Origin: Medicago truncatula
Taxonomy: Eukaryota > Streptophyta > Magnoliopsida > Fabales > Fabaceae
NCBI RefSeq assembly: GCF_003473485.1
Contig: NC_053045.1
Coordinates: forward strand, 1,514,501 to 1,578,500
Direction: 5' to 3'
DNA: 64,000 nt
Positions 34,291 to 46,453 of the stretch are shown in pieces (the stretch's first letter is position 1; each line of letters opens with the position of its first letter). Both the position numbers and the translations under genes were made by a program. The notes under the pieces were generated by a model that worked only from the letters and a program-made list of their open reading frames with translations, was not told the DNA's origin and ran no database searches.

Positions 34291-34998
34291 GTAAGCATGG
34301 TATTTTATCTTTATTGAATGCTCGCAATTGCAAGTCTGTGGAACTTCAAAAGAAACCAGTAATTTAGAATCTGCTGCATGATAAAGTGGCAGTGAACTCA
34401 ATTGTAATATTTTTGTTATGCTTTTGATATTAATCTCTTGTTTCTGGTTTTGTGCCATGCCACATTGTCCTGATTCAGCTGTCAAGGTTTAGACACTGCT
34501 CTCGAGTTTGTATGATTTTGATCAACAAGCAAGCAGTCAGTGTTCTTTGATTTTTCTCAATATGTTTTGATTTAAAGATACTAGCAATTTAGAAAATGTC
34601 CAGTTCCTTGTTTTATGTAGAGTGGAGAACTAGGTTGTATGTGACTCAACGCACAAACAACTGTGCTTTGATTGTGACAGTAAGTAATATGAGTAGAAAC
34701 TACATGACTCCAGGCTCTGGATGTGGAGTGTTTTGACCTTTTATCATCACTATCATAGGTCCAACTAGCATTACAAAATGCTGGCAGACTAAGGCAAGTT
34801 TGTTGGCTGCTAAACGAGACCAAAATTAGTGGTCCCATTGAGATATCAACCTGAACATGCTTGTAACACTTTTGCAAATTGTATTGACAAACTGTTGATA
34901 TCACGACCGAATGACACTGTCGTTGCTACTTCTGTTATGTCTTAGGAGTTGGTCGCTGCCACAATCATCTATTTGTGCAACTTGTCTTTACTCTTTAT
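34291..34998. other. Intergenic, nothing recognised
   Basis: Minus-strand open frames at 34276-34904 have no motif and no codon bias; not called. Confidence 0.4.
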
Positions 34999-35880
34999 GG
35001 TTTTTTTGTTTTGTTTTGAAACATCATAATTATTAAACCAACAACCCATACAAGACGTAATAGTTGTGGACGAGCATAAACAATACAAGAAAAAAACCAA
35101 ACTCCAGGCAGTAAAATACACGGCTATCATGGAACACCAAAACCGTGCCAACATGGCGCTAACCGCAGACCCTACCCCCAGCTCTGAAAACAGAAGCAAC
35201 TAATAACAGCAACTCTCCCTAGAAGCATAAGCAAAACAGTAAAAAAAAACCAGCAGTAGGAGCTGAAAGCACCCACCGACCCACAAAAATCTCCTCCACG
35301 ACACACACCAGCAACAGCGCTGTCAATATACACAGAAACTCGAGAAAAAACTCCAATTATCAGGTAAGGCATCCTTTTGGGTTCCAACACCATTCATAGA
35401 ATAAACATGCCGACACTTTAGTTCTATCCAACACCCAACTCCAAGACCTTCACTTCCTCCACCAATTCATCCACCCTCCTTACCACATTCTTAAAGATTA
35501 AGCTATTTCTAGCATTCCAAATAACCCAAAGTGCCGCGTGCCAAATAAGCAAAAGACCATTCCGGTGCAGCTTATTTCTCGTCTCCCTACTCCAACATTC
35601 CCAATGAATAAAGAAATTTGGTGGAACAACGAAGAACTCCAGCCAAGAAAACAAGTTAGCCCAAATTTGGCAAGCCACCTCACAATGTAGAAAAATGTGA
35701 GAAGATGTTTCAATTGTAGTATTGCACAAAACACACACATCCGATGCGCCCGGCGGTAAAATGTTACACACTAAGAGGTTACTTTTCGTTGGAATCCTAT
35801 CCTAAAGAAGTTTCCATGAGAAAGCCACCACTCTTTAGGGAACCGGACTTTTCCACAAAAAAGTAAAAACTCACTTCTTA
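34999..35880 (-). pseudogene. LINE remnant: zinc-binding (zf-RVT) end of a non-LTR reverse transcriptase
   Basis: On the minus strand from about 35880: WKSPVP, VVAFSWKLL, DRIPTKSNLL, then CNILPPGASDVCVLCNTTIE, TSSHIFLHCEVACQIW and LLIWHAALWVIWNARNSLIF. This order (K-S-P-V-P, SWKLL, DRIPTK, CxxC...H...C, WxxWxxRN) is characteristic of the zf-RVT region at the C-terminus of plant L1-type LINE polymerases. In-frame stops interrupt it (after VP, after WKLL and near 35424), and a frame change is needed near 35440. Sequence to 34999 probably represents the 3' UTR, ending at a T-rich tract (A-rich on the element strand). The reverse transcriptase and endonuclease domains are missing. Confidence 0.8.
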
Positions 35881-37256
35881 CTATCACTCCACCTCTCCTC
35901 CCAAATCATGAATCACACAATGTGACCAAGTTTGTTATGAGCACAAAAAGTAAATTTTATATAAAGAATCACACAAAAAAACACCTAAATTTTTGTCTTT
36001 TTTAAAATTAGTTTTTTTAGGAGAAAATTGTTCAAATTTAAGAGTAATTCATTCATATATCACATTGAGTTTTAGTGATATTTGTTACATTAGTGTATTT
36101 TGATAAGAGAGAATGTTATATGAATGATTTAAAATAAAATAATTTTGATTAGAGAGAGTGATTGGTTACGAGAGAGATAGACACAATGTCACCAAAATTC
36201 AATATCACCCAATTACAACCCTATTCTTAACATACAAAAGAGTCATAATGTGTTCTTTTAAGTGTAATTATCTGTATATATATTTAGTATATATAAATTC
36301 CTATTTTTATTATTAAAAAACTAGTGTCAATACGTATATAAACGTGTCTGTCTTTTCGCTTTTTTTATGAAAATAATCGAAGTTATAGATTTATCTAATG
36401 ATTTAAAAGAATTAAGTCATTTACTTGATAAGGAACTATATAATGTAAAAGAAATTAGCTAAGAATAAAATTGAAAGAAAAAATGAACAATTTCTTTTTC
36501 TTTTTCACATAATACGTTCAATTACTTTTGACAAATAAGATTAAAATAAGCTTTCGTTATAATGTCAAATATAGTTTTTATTGCAGTGGACTTGTTCTTT
36601 TTTATAATGGCATTGAACTATATTTTTAAGTAATAATTTAAATGATAATATAAAAAGGATACAATAGTAATTGAAATACTTTAAATGGAAGACAAAAAAA
36701 GGTAGGAAACCCAAATTAATAGAGTTGTATTGTATTGTCTCTGTATATTGGCATAGATAGATATACATTGCTAAATGGCTAGCTAGTGACTTTTTTTAGG
36801 AACATCATTAGTGACTTATCATATTATTATTCATTTTTTTTTTAAGAAAGATTATTATTCAACTTAAAATTTAAACAAAAATAAACTTCATGTTGAATCA
36901 TAATGTGTGATAAGAGTTAAGAGGTGTTTGTTTCAAGTTTATTTTTGAAATTTAGTTTTCATAAACTACATGAATTGAAATTTTATTCTGAAATAATTTT
37001 AAAATTATTCTTAGTCAACATTTATATTATTCTTGAAAATTAGTTTAAGAGAGATGTTTATGATTAAACATGAATTTATTTTCTTCTTCACGAAAACTTT
37101 TTTTTCACACTTAATAAAACATTTATTTAACGAATCTCTTTTTTCATCATTTATTAATATTTATAAACATTTTAACTTTTCGTTTTACTTCTTCTAATTA
37201 GTTAAAATATTTATAAAAAATAATAATAATAATTAGTTGAATCGTTAAACTTTCTT

Positions 37257-37258
<2 letters not shown>
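35881..37258. other. Intergenic, AT-rich
   Basis: No gene was seen. Short diverged repeats ('gagagagtgattggttacgagagag', 'aggtgtttgtttcaagttta') look like MITE debris, but the ends could not be paired. Confidence 0.4.
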
Positions 37259-37304
<46 letters not shown>

Positions 37305-37306
37305 TT
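37259..37306. repeat. (TA)n(CA)n microsatellite just upstream of the kelch gene
   Basis: About 19 TA units followed by cacacaca, roughly 120 bases before the start codon at 37422. It probably lies in the core promoter or the 5' leader. Confidence 0.9.
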
Positions 37307-37421
37307 AAACTCAAAAAAATAAACAGAGAGAAACCACGAAGATGCAAGAAAAACATATAAAAAGTGAATTTCTTCAACTTGACACAGAAGAATAAAAGTT
37401 TTTCTTCCGATTGTAACGACG

Positions 37422-40400
37422 GTGGTGAATGACATGGTTCGTCCGTCGGTAAAACTCGGTTCCGCCAAATTGGTTGTGATCTGCGTCAGTCTTCTAGGTT
37501 TCGCTCTCATTGCCGATTTTCTATGGGCATCTTCATCTCCATCTTCTTCTTATTTCCCTCGTTCCACTTTCAAAACCTCCACAATCATCATCCCCAAAGA
37601 GAAAGAACAAAAGAAGAAAAATTCTGTAAGATTACTTGCAGATGCTTATGCAGATTTACCTGCTCCTCAACTCGTTTGGGAAAAGATGAAAACTTCACCT
37701 GTTCCTAGACTTGATGGTGCTGCTATTCAGATTCGTAATCTTTTCTTCGTTTTTGCTGGTTATGCCGACATTAATACTGTAACTATCTCTCTCTTTTCAT
37801 TTCTTTTTTTATTCCCAAAATTATTCATTTTTTCTTAGTTCTCAAGAGTTTAGTGGCGAAACTCACACACATTAGAATTAGTTTATGTTAGTTGCAAGTT
37901 AGTTAATTACAATAAGTGTGGGGTGATCTTTATATATAGATCCAAAAATAACTAGAAGACCTAACTAGAAACTAATTTAACTATCCCTATAAGCTTAGCT
38001 CAATTGGTAGGGACATTGCATAATATATGCAAGGGCTGAGTTCGAACCCCAGACACCCCACTTTACCACGTTTAAAACGTGGGAGCTCCAGCAACTAGCT
38101 ACTTGACCAAAAAAAAAAAAAACCCAATGTAACTAACTTGCAACTAGTCTAACTGGGTCTTTTATCATTGAGTTATACTTACGGGACAAATCAATTGCTT
38201 TATTATTCGACTCAATAACATTTTGAAGGATTGTTTTGATATATAGCTTAGTTAATGACTTATTGAATAAGGGTTTGTTTGGATAAATAGATTAAATAAG
38301 TGTTTATCATGTAAGCGCTTTTTATACAAGCTGTTTCTGTAGTCAATGAGAAAATATGGTAAATTTGTTTTTCGTTTAAGCTATAAGGTGTTTTTTGAAG
38401 CTATTGTGGAGAGCATATCTAAATTAGCTGAAAATAGTTTATGGACATATTAGAAGCTATTATTGTAAGCTCTTTCTAACATCTTGTTGAGTGTTTATGA
38501 TAGTAAATAAGCCTAGATAAGTTGTTCGTAAGCAAATCCAAATGTAGCCTTAACTGTTTGTCGTATATAAGTGATTTTATGTATAAGCTGTATTAGAAAT
38601 CGTGGTTGGGTCTAATACAACCCTACAAAACCGACTTGTGAGGTGAGGACTGCTCCCCCACTTACAAACACTTGTTCAGGCCATCTCTCAACAAATGTGG
38701 GACTCTTTCACAAGGTCTTTCTTACAAGCTTAGTTAAGAATGGATAGCATAAGTGTTAATTGTACAAGATCTTTTATGTATAAGCCGTTTCAAACAAGCT
38801 TTTATTTTATAAGCACTAAATTGTTTCTAGAGTCAAACTTTTATTGTGTAAGAGAGAGCTAAATTGTTTCTAAAGTCAAGCTTTGCTTTTATGTGTGTGT
38901 TGTTTTTAACTAATAAGTTGCTTCTAACATTGAAGGGAAACAATAGCAAGCTCTGGGTGAGATGAAAATAGCTTACAAAATAAGCTAAATAGTACAGAAA
39001 TGTCCCGAACTTTTTCATAAGATCATCGAAACACTTAATTGACTTTGCTTAATTTGTCCATATAAGTTCTTTCAAACATGTCTGAGTGGTTTTTGTTATA
39101 TTATTGCGTTTTTCAGGTACATTCTCATGTTGATATATATAATTTTGATGATGGAACTTGGGGAGGACGTTTTGACATGCCAAAAGAAATGGCACATTCA
39201 CATTTAGGAATGGCGACAGATGGAAGATACATTTATATAGTCAATGGGCAGTATGGCCCACAATGTAGAGGTCCCACCTCTGATACCTTTGTACTTGACA
39301 CAGAAACAAAGCAATGGAGCGGTCTCCCTCCTTTGCCAGTCCCTAGGTATGTATATACGAATGTATGGACTTACTCTCTCAAATTACCACATTTTTTTTT
39401 TTTTTTTTTCTTTCTTTTTTTTTTATATTTCTTTGTAATGGACATGCTTCAAATTGTTGCCTGATGTAGGATATTGATATCAAAGATGTTTTTTATTTCC
39501 ATTTTATAGTTCTTTATGTTGCTTTAGGAGGTGGTAAATACTGGGTCTATCATTTACTAGCATATTTTAGCCATTAAGAAAGAAATTACCAGTGCTGAAT
39601 CTTGATCTCCCTTGAATATCATGATAGATCAGTTGGATGTGCAGAGGTGTCTGAAAGGCCCATCTTATCTATGTACTCTGTTCATCAAAATTATCTTCAA
39701 CTATTTGAGTTGGGAAGTTGAATTTTCAAAGAAGTTATGGCCTTATGGGAATATACATTTATCTTCAACTATTTGAGTTGGGAAGTTGAATTTTCAAAGA
39801 AGTTATGGGAATATACACAACAGCACAGCAAAAGATATATAATATAAAATGAATTGTAACATTTATGCAACATAATTTATATTGTTAACTACTCCGTCTC
39901 TGAGAACCGAATAGACTAAGCTTAAAAATGTCATTCTTTCTAGTTTCAGTCAGGTTTCACTAGTTTGACTTTTAGTGGACGTAGAGGGAGACATGGAAAA
40001 ACATTTAAGGTGCAGTTTGATCCATTTAGTCTTCCCCTCTTAGTAGGAAAATGGCTTTGTTGTTTATCTGTTTACTTGTCTGACTTATTTTTTGGCTATA
40101 AGAAAATCGTGGTTTTGGATGATCTGTCTTTAGATGTCATTTGCTGGGACATTATGGTGTTGATTCATGTAGTTGACTCTGTCACGTGGAAAAAGGCTTT
40201 TACCTTTGTTGCTCACTAGTCTGCTTTCATGAATGTAATTTTTCTTGTATCTGGTTTTGGATGGAAAAGATTTTGACAATGTTATACTCAATTTCAGGTA
40301 TGCGCCGGCAACTCAACTTTGGAGAGGTCGATTGCATGTAATGGGTGGCAGTAAAGAGAATAGACATACACCTGGATTAGAACATTGGAGTCTTGCTGTC

Positions 40401-42507
40401 AAGAATGGAAAAGCATTAGAAAAGGAGTGGAGAAGTGAGATACCCATTCCCCACGGAGGACCTCACAGGTTTGTTGCTTTATAGTATACAATTCATTTAA
40501 TTGCTTTTGAACCATTTTGGTCTGGTCAGAAAAACTACATTGCTTCCTTTTTAACTCCATATTCATTTTAATTTCTCCAATGGGATATGTACATTTCTAA
40601 TTCAGTGTGTTATGAATTTTTTAGTGTGTGGCAACATGGTTAGCATCTTATTTTTGTTGTATTTACATGCACTATCATCTTTTGTCATGTTCTCTTATCC
40701 CTAATGGTTCATTTAAATTGTGTTAAACCGTGTAGTACTGGGGAAAGAAGTTTGGTACAGTTTTTCAAGGGATTAGGGTACAAAGTTTAGATATTAGAAA
40801 CAACAGACCTATCATTGGAGTCCATCAAATTCTAATCTTTATTTATATGCATTTTCTTATGTGAATGTCAAATGTATTATGTATGTGTCACCTACTATTT
40901 GTTGCTGATAAATATCATATTTTAGGGCTTGTGTTGTGGCTAATGATCGTCTTTATGTTCTTGGTGGTCAAGAAGGTGATTTTATGGCCAAACCTGGGTC
41001 ACCTATTTTTAAGTGCTCGCGTAGGATGGAGGTAAGTTGCTGATATAATTGTTATGATTCTTGTCTTATTTAGTCCTATTGTGATCAACCTAACTTTCTT
41101 CTGCGATGCTGTTTTATTTAGTCCTTATTTAGTTCATTGTTTATTGTTATGTCAGGTGGTCTATCCTGATGTTTACATGTTGGATGACGAGATGAAGTGG
41201 AAAGTGCTACCTCCAATGCCAAAACAAAACTCACATATTGAATTTGCATGGGTGCTTGTAAACAATTCCATTGTTATTGCTGGAGGCACAACAGAGAAGC
41301 ACCCTGAAACTAAGAAAATGGTTTTAAATGGAGAAGTGTTCCAGTTTAACTTGAATACTTTGGTACACACTTCTCTTATAAAGCTCTTAGGAAAATTGTT
41401 TTTGTTGCTGCATATTTGTTCTTACTCAATCATTTACACTGACATACTTTCTCATATGCATTTAACTCTTTTATATGCAAGTGGCTATACAAAGAAAGAT
41501 CCCATTTCAGTTATTTCAGCATGTCACTCACTTGATCCCTGAAATCGGGATTTAACAGCAAAATATCTCTAGTTCTCTTCCACAGCTATGGAGCTTTTAT
41601 AATTTGGAACTAAACTCACGTTTTACACTTTCTCTATATTCTGAAATCATATTGTTGTTCACTCTGTAGAACCGACACTTCTAATCTACGGCGTGTTCTG
41701 TGTTTGACACATGTCAGTATCCGACATGGCAACCGATGCATGTGATTACATTCAATTATGTCATTTTTTTTTCGAATTATTACCGGTATCACGTGCCCGA
41801 TGTCCGGTATCACGTGCCTGATGTCTGTGTCAATGCTTCATAGGTTGTTCATCCAGTGTCAGTGATTTTCCCAGGTTTCAAAATTTTGAATTGCTGGTTT
41901 GAGATCAATAAATATAGTAAGATGATTAGGCACCCTTTGTTTTTATTTATTTTAAACCCAGTCCTACACTTGAATGACAGTATGGGCTTTTGAAGTGTAT
42001 GATTCCACTGAATGCAAGTTTTTATGTTAAGGTTCTTGGTTGCCTTTTCACTCTGTCATATACTGACCATTCAGTGAAATGTCAAAGCTGCCTTTACACC
42101 TCACACGGTGCAAATTGCGGTTCATCTTTTGTACCCTTGAGTCCTTTTTAGTGTCTAGTTCTTCAAAGCACCTTTAAGCTTTAGTATTTCTATTTAGTAA
42201 CTTGTGTCATAACTTATGGTTTGTCATACATTTTTCTCACCTAATTTGCTGTCAATATGCAATAGAAACAAGAAATAATTTATAATGTTTTAATTCAATA
42301 TCTAATAGTTTATTTTCAATATTATCAATGTCGCAGAAGTGGTCTGTAATCGGAAAGTTACCATACCGGGTGAAAACAACTCTAGTTGGATTTTGGAATG
42401 GCTGGTTGTACTTCACTTCAGGACAAAGAGACAAGGGACCTGATGATCCATCACCAAAAAAGGTCGTTGGAGATATGTGGAGAACAAAATTAAAGTTGAA
42501 TGAGTGA
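37422..42507 (+). CDS. Kelch-repeat membrane-anchored protein, At3g27220/At1g51540 type
   Basis: Six exons: 37422-37778, 39117-39346, 40298-40468, 40926-41031, 41156-41362 and 42337-42507, total 1242 bases, 413 residues. A short basic N-terminus (VRPSVKLGSAK) is followed by one hydrophobic signal-anchor (LVVICVSLLGFALIADFLWA, about residues 16-36) and a Ser/Lys-rich stem. Kelch blades follow: LFFVFAGYADIN, HSHLGMATDGRYIYIVNGQY, RLHVMGGSKENR, ACVVANDRLYVLGGQEGDF, HIEFAWVLVNNSIVIAGGTT and LVGFWNGWLYFTSGQ, making a beta-propeller on the lumenal side. The family is usually placed in Golgi or endomembranes; the partner is unknown. Met codon 5 (37434) is an alternative start. Intron 1 (1.3 kb) has absorbed a SINE, a MITE and an LTR-like fragment. 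The gene is convergent with the F-box/kelch gene at 43959-46453. Confidence 0.92.
37985..38122 (+). mobile_element. tRNA-derived SINE, copy 2 (in kelch intron 1)
   Basis: A-box tagctcaattggtaggg, B-box gagttcgaacccc, hairpin ccacgtttaaaacgtgg, tail 'agctacttgacc' and an A14 run. Same family as 2898-3034, with the hairpin in the same place but a different stem sequence. No convincing target duplication was found. Confidence 0.8.
38278..38545. mobile_element. MITE in kelch intron 1
   Basis: Left end gggtttgtttggataaatag; right end on the minus strand ggctacatttggatttgctt. The interior has 'aagcgctttttatacaagctgtttc' and 'gaagctattgtggagagcat', shared with intron 1 of the Rossmann-fold gene. 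Ends are imperfect. hAT- or Harbinger-type termini (gGGxxTGTTTGG) are possible. Confidence 0.5.
38590..38735. repeat. LTR-like fragment in kelch intron 1
   Basis: 'ggttgggtctaatacaaccctacaaaaccg', 'cttgtgaggtgaggactgc', 'cccacttacaaacacttgtt', 'caggccatctctcaac' and 'atgtgggactctttcaca'. This combination is recalled from ends of short legume LTR elements (TRIM-like). No tRNA primer site or partner LTR is present; truncated. Confidence 0.4.
39692..39817. repeat. Tandem duplication of 68 bp in kelch intron 2
   Basis: 'tatcttcaactatttgagtt' begins at 39692 and 39760, each followed by 'gggaagttgaattttcaaag' and 'aagttatgg'. The copies are virtually identical, so the duplication is recent. Confidence 0.9.
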
Positions 42508-43500
42508 GCAATTGCCGTCGAATAGAATCTTTTTGTAGCTTCTTTATCTAACAATCCGAAATTGCAGCAAAGGTGAAGAGGCCGATATATTACATATTCT
42601 TTATCACTAGAATATTCATTGTTGTAATTCAGTATTCACTGAGAATGGCTAATTCAATTCAACATTAATAGTTGTTGTCACAGACCTTATACAAAAGACA
42701 GATTTACTCACCTTTTTTGAGGTGTGCCTTACACCTCCTTTACTTTGTAAAAGACATTGACATCCACACAAACAGTTAGGGTGGTGAGTGTTCATGTAAG
42801 CTATACAAGTAGTGTGCACGCTTCTGATTAACTTTCGTAACTTTGCCCAATTTATACTTTTTATATATCTTGTAATATTATTTCTTCAAATATATGTTCA
42901 TATATCTAAATTGTGAAATCTGATTGACATCTATACTTTACATTATCATTGTTGATGAATTAAAGAATTAAGGTGATTGCTGTTCTTTTACAGCTAAAAC
43001 ACAAATACTTATTTGTGATATTCGAAAGACTTAAACATAGATAGAAGCTTATAGGTATAATAAGTTTCTTAAGATTTTTTTTTAGAAAGTTAACTTTGGT
43101 TGTATGTTGATTATAATTATTTCATGACCCTGTCTATGTCCAAAGACTCAACTCGGTTGGTCACTTGAAAATCTAGAACACCAATCAACAAAGAAAGAAT
43201 AGTCATTGTTTTACACTCCATTGGGGTCCAGCTGGCAGGTGAGGGATATGAAGAAAAATAGATAAGAATAAACAGTGGTCACTAAACTATCACTCTCTTG
43301 TCAATTTAGTCCCTAAAGTATCATGAAAAACAACCAATTTTGTTCATGGAGGGACTACATAGTTGGATGAGAGAATAGTTTATAGACATTTTAGTTGATT
43401 TTAATAGTTTAGGGATTAAATTGGTAAGTGATATATAGTTTATGGACCAAGTTGACTGATTATTCGATAGATAATGTAATAGGAAATGGGGAAAGAAGAA
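42508..43500. other. 3' flank of the kelch gene
   Basis: The first ~150 bases are likely 3' UTR. 43265-43480 has paired 'ggtcactaaactatcac..tttagtccctaaag' and 'tttagggattaaattgg..atggacca' phrases suggesting a decayed TIR element. No gene. Confidence 0.4.
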
Positions 43501-43662
43501 TGTGCAACACATATTTTAACACACATTTTTCAACACTCTCTTTGATTGGTTAAAAATCACATGGATCCCACCAAATTGTATGGGACCCATATAAATTTGA
43601 TGGAACCTATGTGAATCTTAACCAATCAAAGAGAGTGTGTGAAATGTGTGTGTTGCTAACAT
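43501..43662. mobile_element. MITE with inverted arms containing 'ctctctttgattggtta'
   Basis: The left arm has 'aacacactctctttgattggtta' style sequence (43505-43555). The minus strand of the right arm repeats 'cacactctctttgattggtt' then 'aagattcacat'. The two ~50-base arms surround a central 'catggatcccaccaaattgtatgggacccat'. Length is about 160 bp. It lies in the 3' flank between the convergent kelch and F-box/kelch genes. Confidence 0.75.
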
Positions 43663-43958
43663 TTCAACAAATCGATACAAAAAGATGTGCAAGGGGAGAA
43701 AGTGCAAGAATATTATTATTGTTGAACAAAGGCATAAACCTATAATGCTAATAAACAATGCCAAAAGCTTTACAATTTTCACATCGCTTCCTAATTGAGT
43801 AGTTGCTGTATTTACAATAGCATATACTATAACAGCAGCAAATGAAACTAAATAATGCTTATCTGATTGAAAATACATTGATGAAATATGCCACACATGA
43901 CATAGTGGTCTTAACAAAGAGCCAGTGACATAAGATTCATTGTGTCCTTAATTAATCC

Positions 43959-46453
43959 TTAGAGTTGAAGCACAAGCTCCCCAAGAAAAAGCTCCTTATC
44001 AAATCCAAGTCCAGAAGGTTCAACAGGTTGAACTGAACTATCCACCATTCCACCAAACACATACAAATAACGACCAGAAGGATCTACGCAGGCACGATGA
44101 AACGATCTAGACTTCGGTTCATATCCATTTGATTTCCATCGTTTCCACATCCTCGTCAACACTCTCTTTGAACTTGCTGTGGATGAAGGAATGGAACTAA
44201 TATCTAATACCCAAAAGTCATTTTTCCTATGTCTTGATGAGTCTTCTCCTCCATAAATTAACAACCTACCTCCTAAAACCATTGTAGCAGTGTGACCAAC
44301 TCTAGGAAGTGAAATACCATCTGGTATGTTTTGTAAATCATAAAATACTTGAATCCATCTCATGTAACCTTGACAAGTATCCAATAACCATACATCATGT
44401 AGCACTTCATAACCTAAACCTCTTCCTCCAAATAGTATTGTCCTATTTCTTCCAATGCAAGTCAACGTGTGTCCTGAACGCGGCGGAGGCGATGGATGGA
44501 TAGCAATCTCATGCCATGTGCCGAAACAATGACTATCTGACAACTCTAAGATCCACGTGTCCCCTAAACGAAGGCCGTGAAGTCCGATTCCGCCATGGAT
44601 TACCATTCTCTTGTCATCGATGCAACAAGCAGCATGAGCTCCCCTGGGTGGTGGAGCAACACTCCCAACATCAATCATTTTCCATGAAAATGTAATACCT
44701 TTGTTTTCATTGTGTATTACTTTTCCAATCCATGTATCATTTTGACGGTTTCCATGATCATTGATGCCTCCAAAGAGAACAAGGAAATCACCCATTTCCA
44801 CACATGTATGACCAAATCTTCCACTTGGTATGCCTGAATGAACTGTCTTCCATTTCAATATTCTCTGGAAATCTTTACCAATGTATGCCACCCATGTGTC
44901 ATCAAGGTGTCGTCCTAAAACAAAGCACAAACAAATATATTATATATTACCATATAACTACTCAATTGAATCCTCTGAAGCCTCTTTAGTGAAACATCGA
45001 CTGTTTGATTAATCTAACTATTTAGATGAATATATCTCTTATCTTAGATTAATCCAACAGTCGAGATTTGGCTAGAGAGGCTGCAAAGGACTCGTGGTGG
45101 TAACCATAATAGGGGTTTTGAAGTCCAAAAAGGCAGTGTACAAATAATTCATATGGTGGCATATTGTCCAAAAGTGGGACATAACCTAACTTTCAAGAAC
45201 TGTATAGGAATGCACAGGTAAATAAATCCTTCTTATGGTAAGATCAAGTAGAAGTCTCTTGGGCAAGTTGAAATGCTTAAAATCCCAATTTACATCAATT
45301 ACTGTAACAAGACATCAACAAGAAAGCTCATACACATTGATACTTTAATCTTTCAAATAAGAAAAATACAGTGATAACAAATTTGATATGAAAATAACCA
45401 TGAACTCACTTCATCCTCAAATATAAGCCACATCACCTAAACTATAACAAACTTTTAAATTTTCCTTAATTACACTTTTGTTACTCGAGTGTCAGGATTG
45501 TACAATTTTGGTCCTTGTGTTTCAATTGGGCGAATTGGATCCTCCATATAGAAAACTGCCCAATTGTTACAATCAGGTCCTTTCGTCTATTAACGGTCTC
45601 ATTTTTAACACTAAGAGCCTATGTAGCCAATGTTGGTCTAAGTTAGTATCGACTTAAAAATTAGACGGTTAGTAGACAAAGGACCTCATTATAATTTATA
45701 ACAATTACGATACCTAAGTGACTCAAGTCGCTCAATTGGAACTGAGATCAAAATTGCATAATCGTGTTGTCTTGAGACTAAAATAACAATTAATTGAGCT
45801 TTTTAGTATAATATTTTTCTGTTAAATTCCTTTCTCTTTAGGGTAAAGAATTTATCTCTGACATGATACACAAAAAATAGATAAGATTATGATATATATT
45901 ATATATAATGATTACCAGGTTTAAAACTAGAAGCCATGTGAATCACTTATGAAAATACACAGCACAAAACAACAACAAAAATAACCAAAAAAAGAAAGAA
46001 AAAAAAACATGGAAAGTGAAACTAACCTCCATCACAACCACCACCAAACAAGACAAGACAATCAGAAACAAAGTTGAGAGAGTGAGAAGCTCTTGCTTTA
46101 GGAAAATCTAAATCTCCATGAGGGTATGACAATTTATGACAACAAACAGAATCCATCTGATATATTTTCTTATAGAGTTTCATCCATGAAAACTGATGAA
46201 CATGATGGTTGGAAGTATTACAAGACTTGACTAGTGAATCCACACATGTTGAACTCAAGTCTCTCTTGCATAAGGATTTCCATAGCGTTTCAGATGAAGT
46301 TAAAGCTTTGAATCTCTTGCATGTCATGGAAAGAGAGAGAATTGCATCTATAGGGAGAAGAAGGATAATAGTGAAGATGTAATCTTGAGGTATGTTGGTT
46401 ATTGGTGATCCACTATAATTTTGATTATAACTAACACTAGTGGTTTCTTCCAT
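43959..46453 (-). CDS. F-box/kelch-repeat protein, At1g51550 type
   Basis: Two exons, 46027-46453 and 43959-44914, total 1383 bases, 460 residues (Arabidopsis At1g51550 is of similar length as recalled). Residues ~18-62 form the F-box: ITNIPQDYIFTIILLLPIDA, ILSLSMTCKRFKALTSSETL, WKSLCKRDL. It should bind a SKP1/ASK adaptor in an SCF ubiquitin ligase. Five or more kelch blades follow: ARASHSLNFVSDCLVLFGGG, GRFGHTCVEMGDFLVLFGGI, RGAHAACCIDDKRMVIHGGI, RSGHTLTCIGRNRTILFGGR, VGHTATMVLGGRLLIYGGED and HRACVDPSGRYLYVFGGMVD. Each ends in the double glycine typical of kelch. Layout resembles the ZTL/ADO family, but no LOV domain precedes the F-box. The substrate is unknown. The intron (44915-46026) contains a decayed repeat. 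It is divergent in function but adjacent to the kelch gene at 37422-42507. Confidence 0.94.
45470..45805. repeat. Decayed Mutator-like MITE in F-box/kelch intron
   Basis: 'acaattttggtccttgtgtttcaattgggcgaattgga' on the left pairs loosely with the minus strand of the right side ('gcaattttgatctcagttccaattgagcgac'), giving weak inverted arms of the 'aattttggtcc' type. No clean duplication. Confidence 0.4.

Noticed and set aside
34581-35199. Minus-strand open frames upstream of the LINE end
   Set aside because: No recognisable domain; part lies in the LINE 3' UTR.
39887-39992. Small Stowaway-like MITE ('actccgtctctgag' ... 'gtagagggagac')
   Set aside because: End similarity is short and the interior is not inverted-repeat-like; chance is possible.
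41690-41850. Repeat with 'gtcagtatccgacatgg' and 'gcccgatgtccggtatcacg' in the kelch gene intron
   Set aside because: Resembles an abundant legume repeat but no paired ends or target duplication could be drawn.
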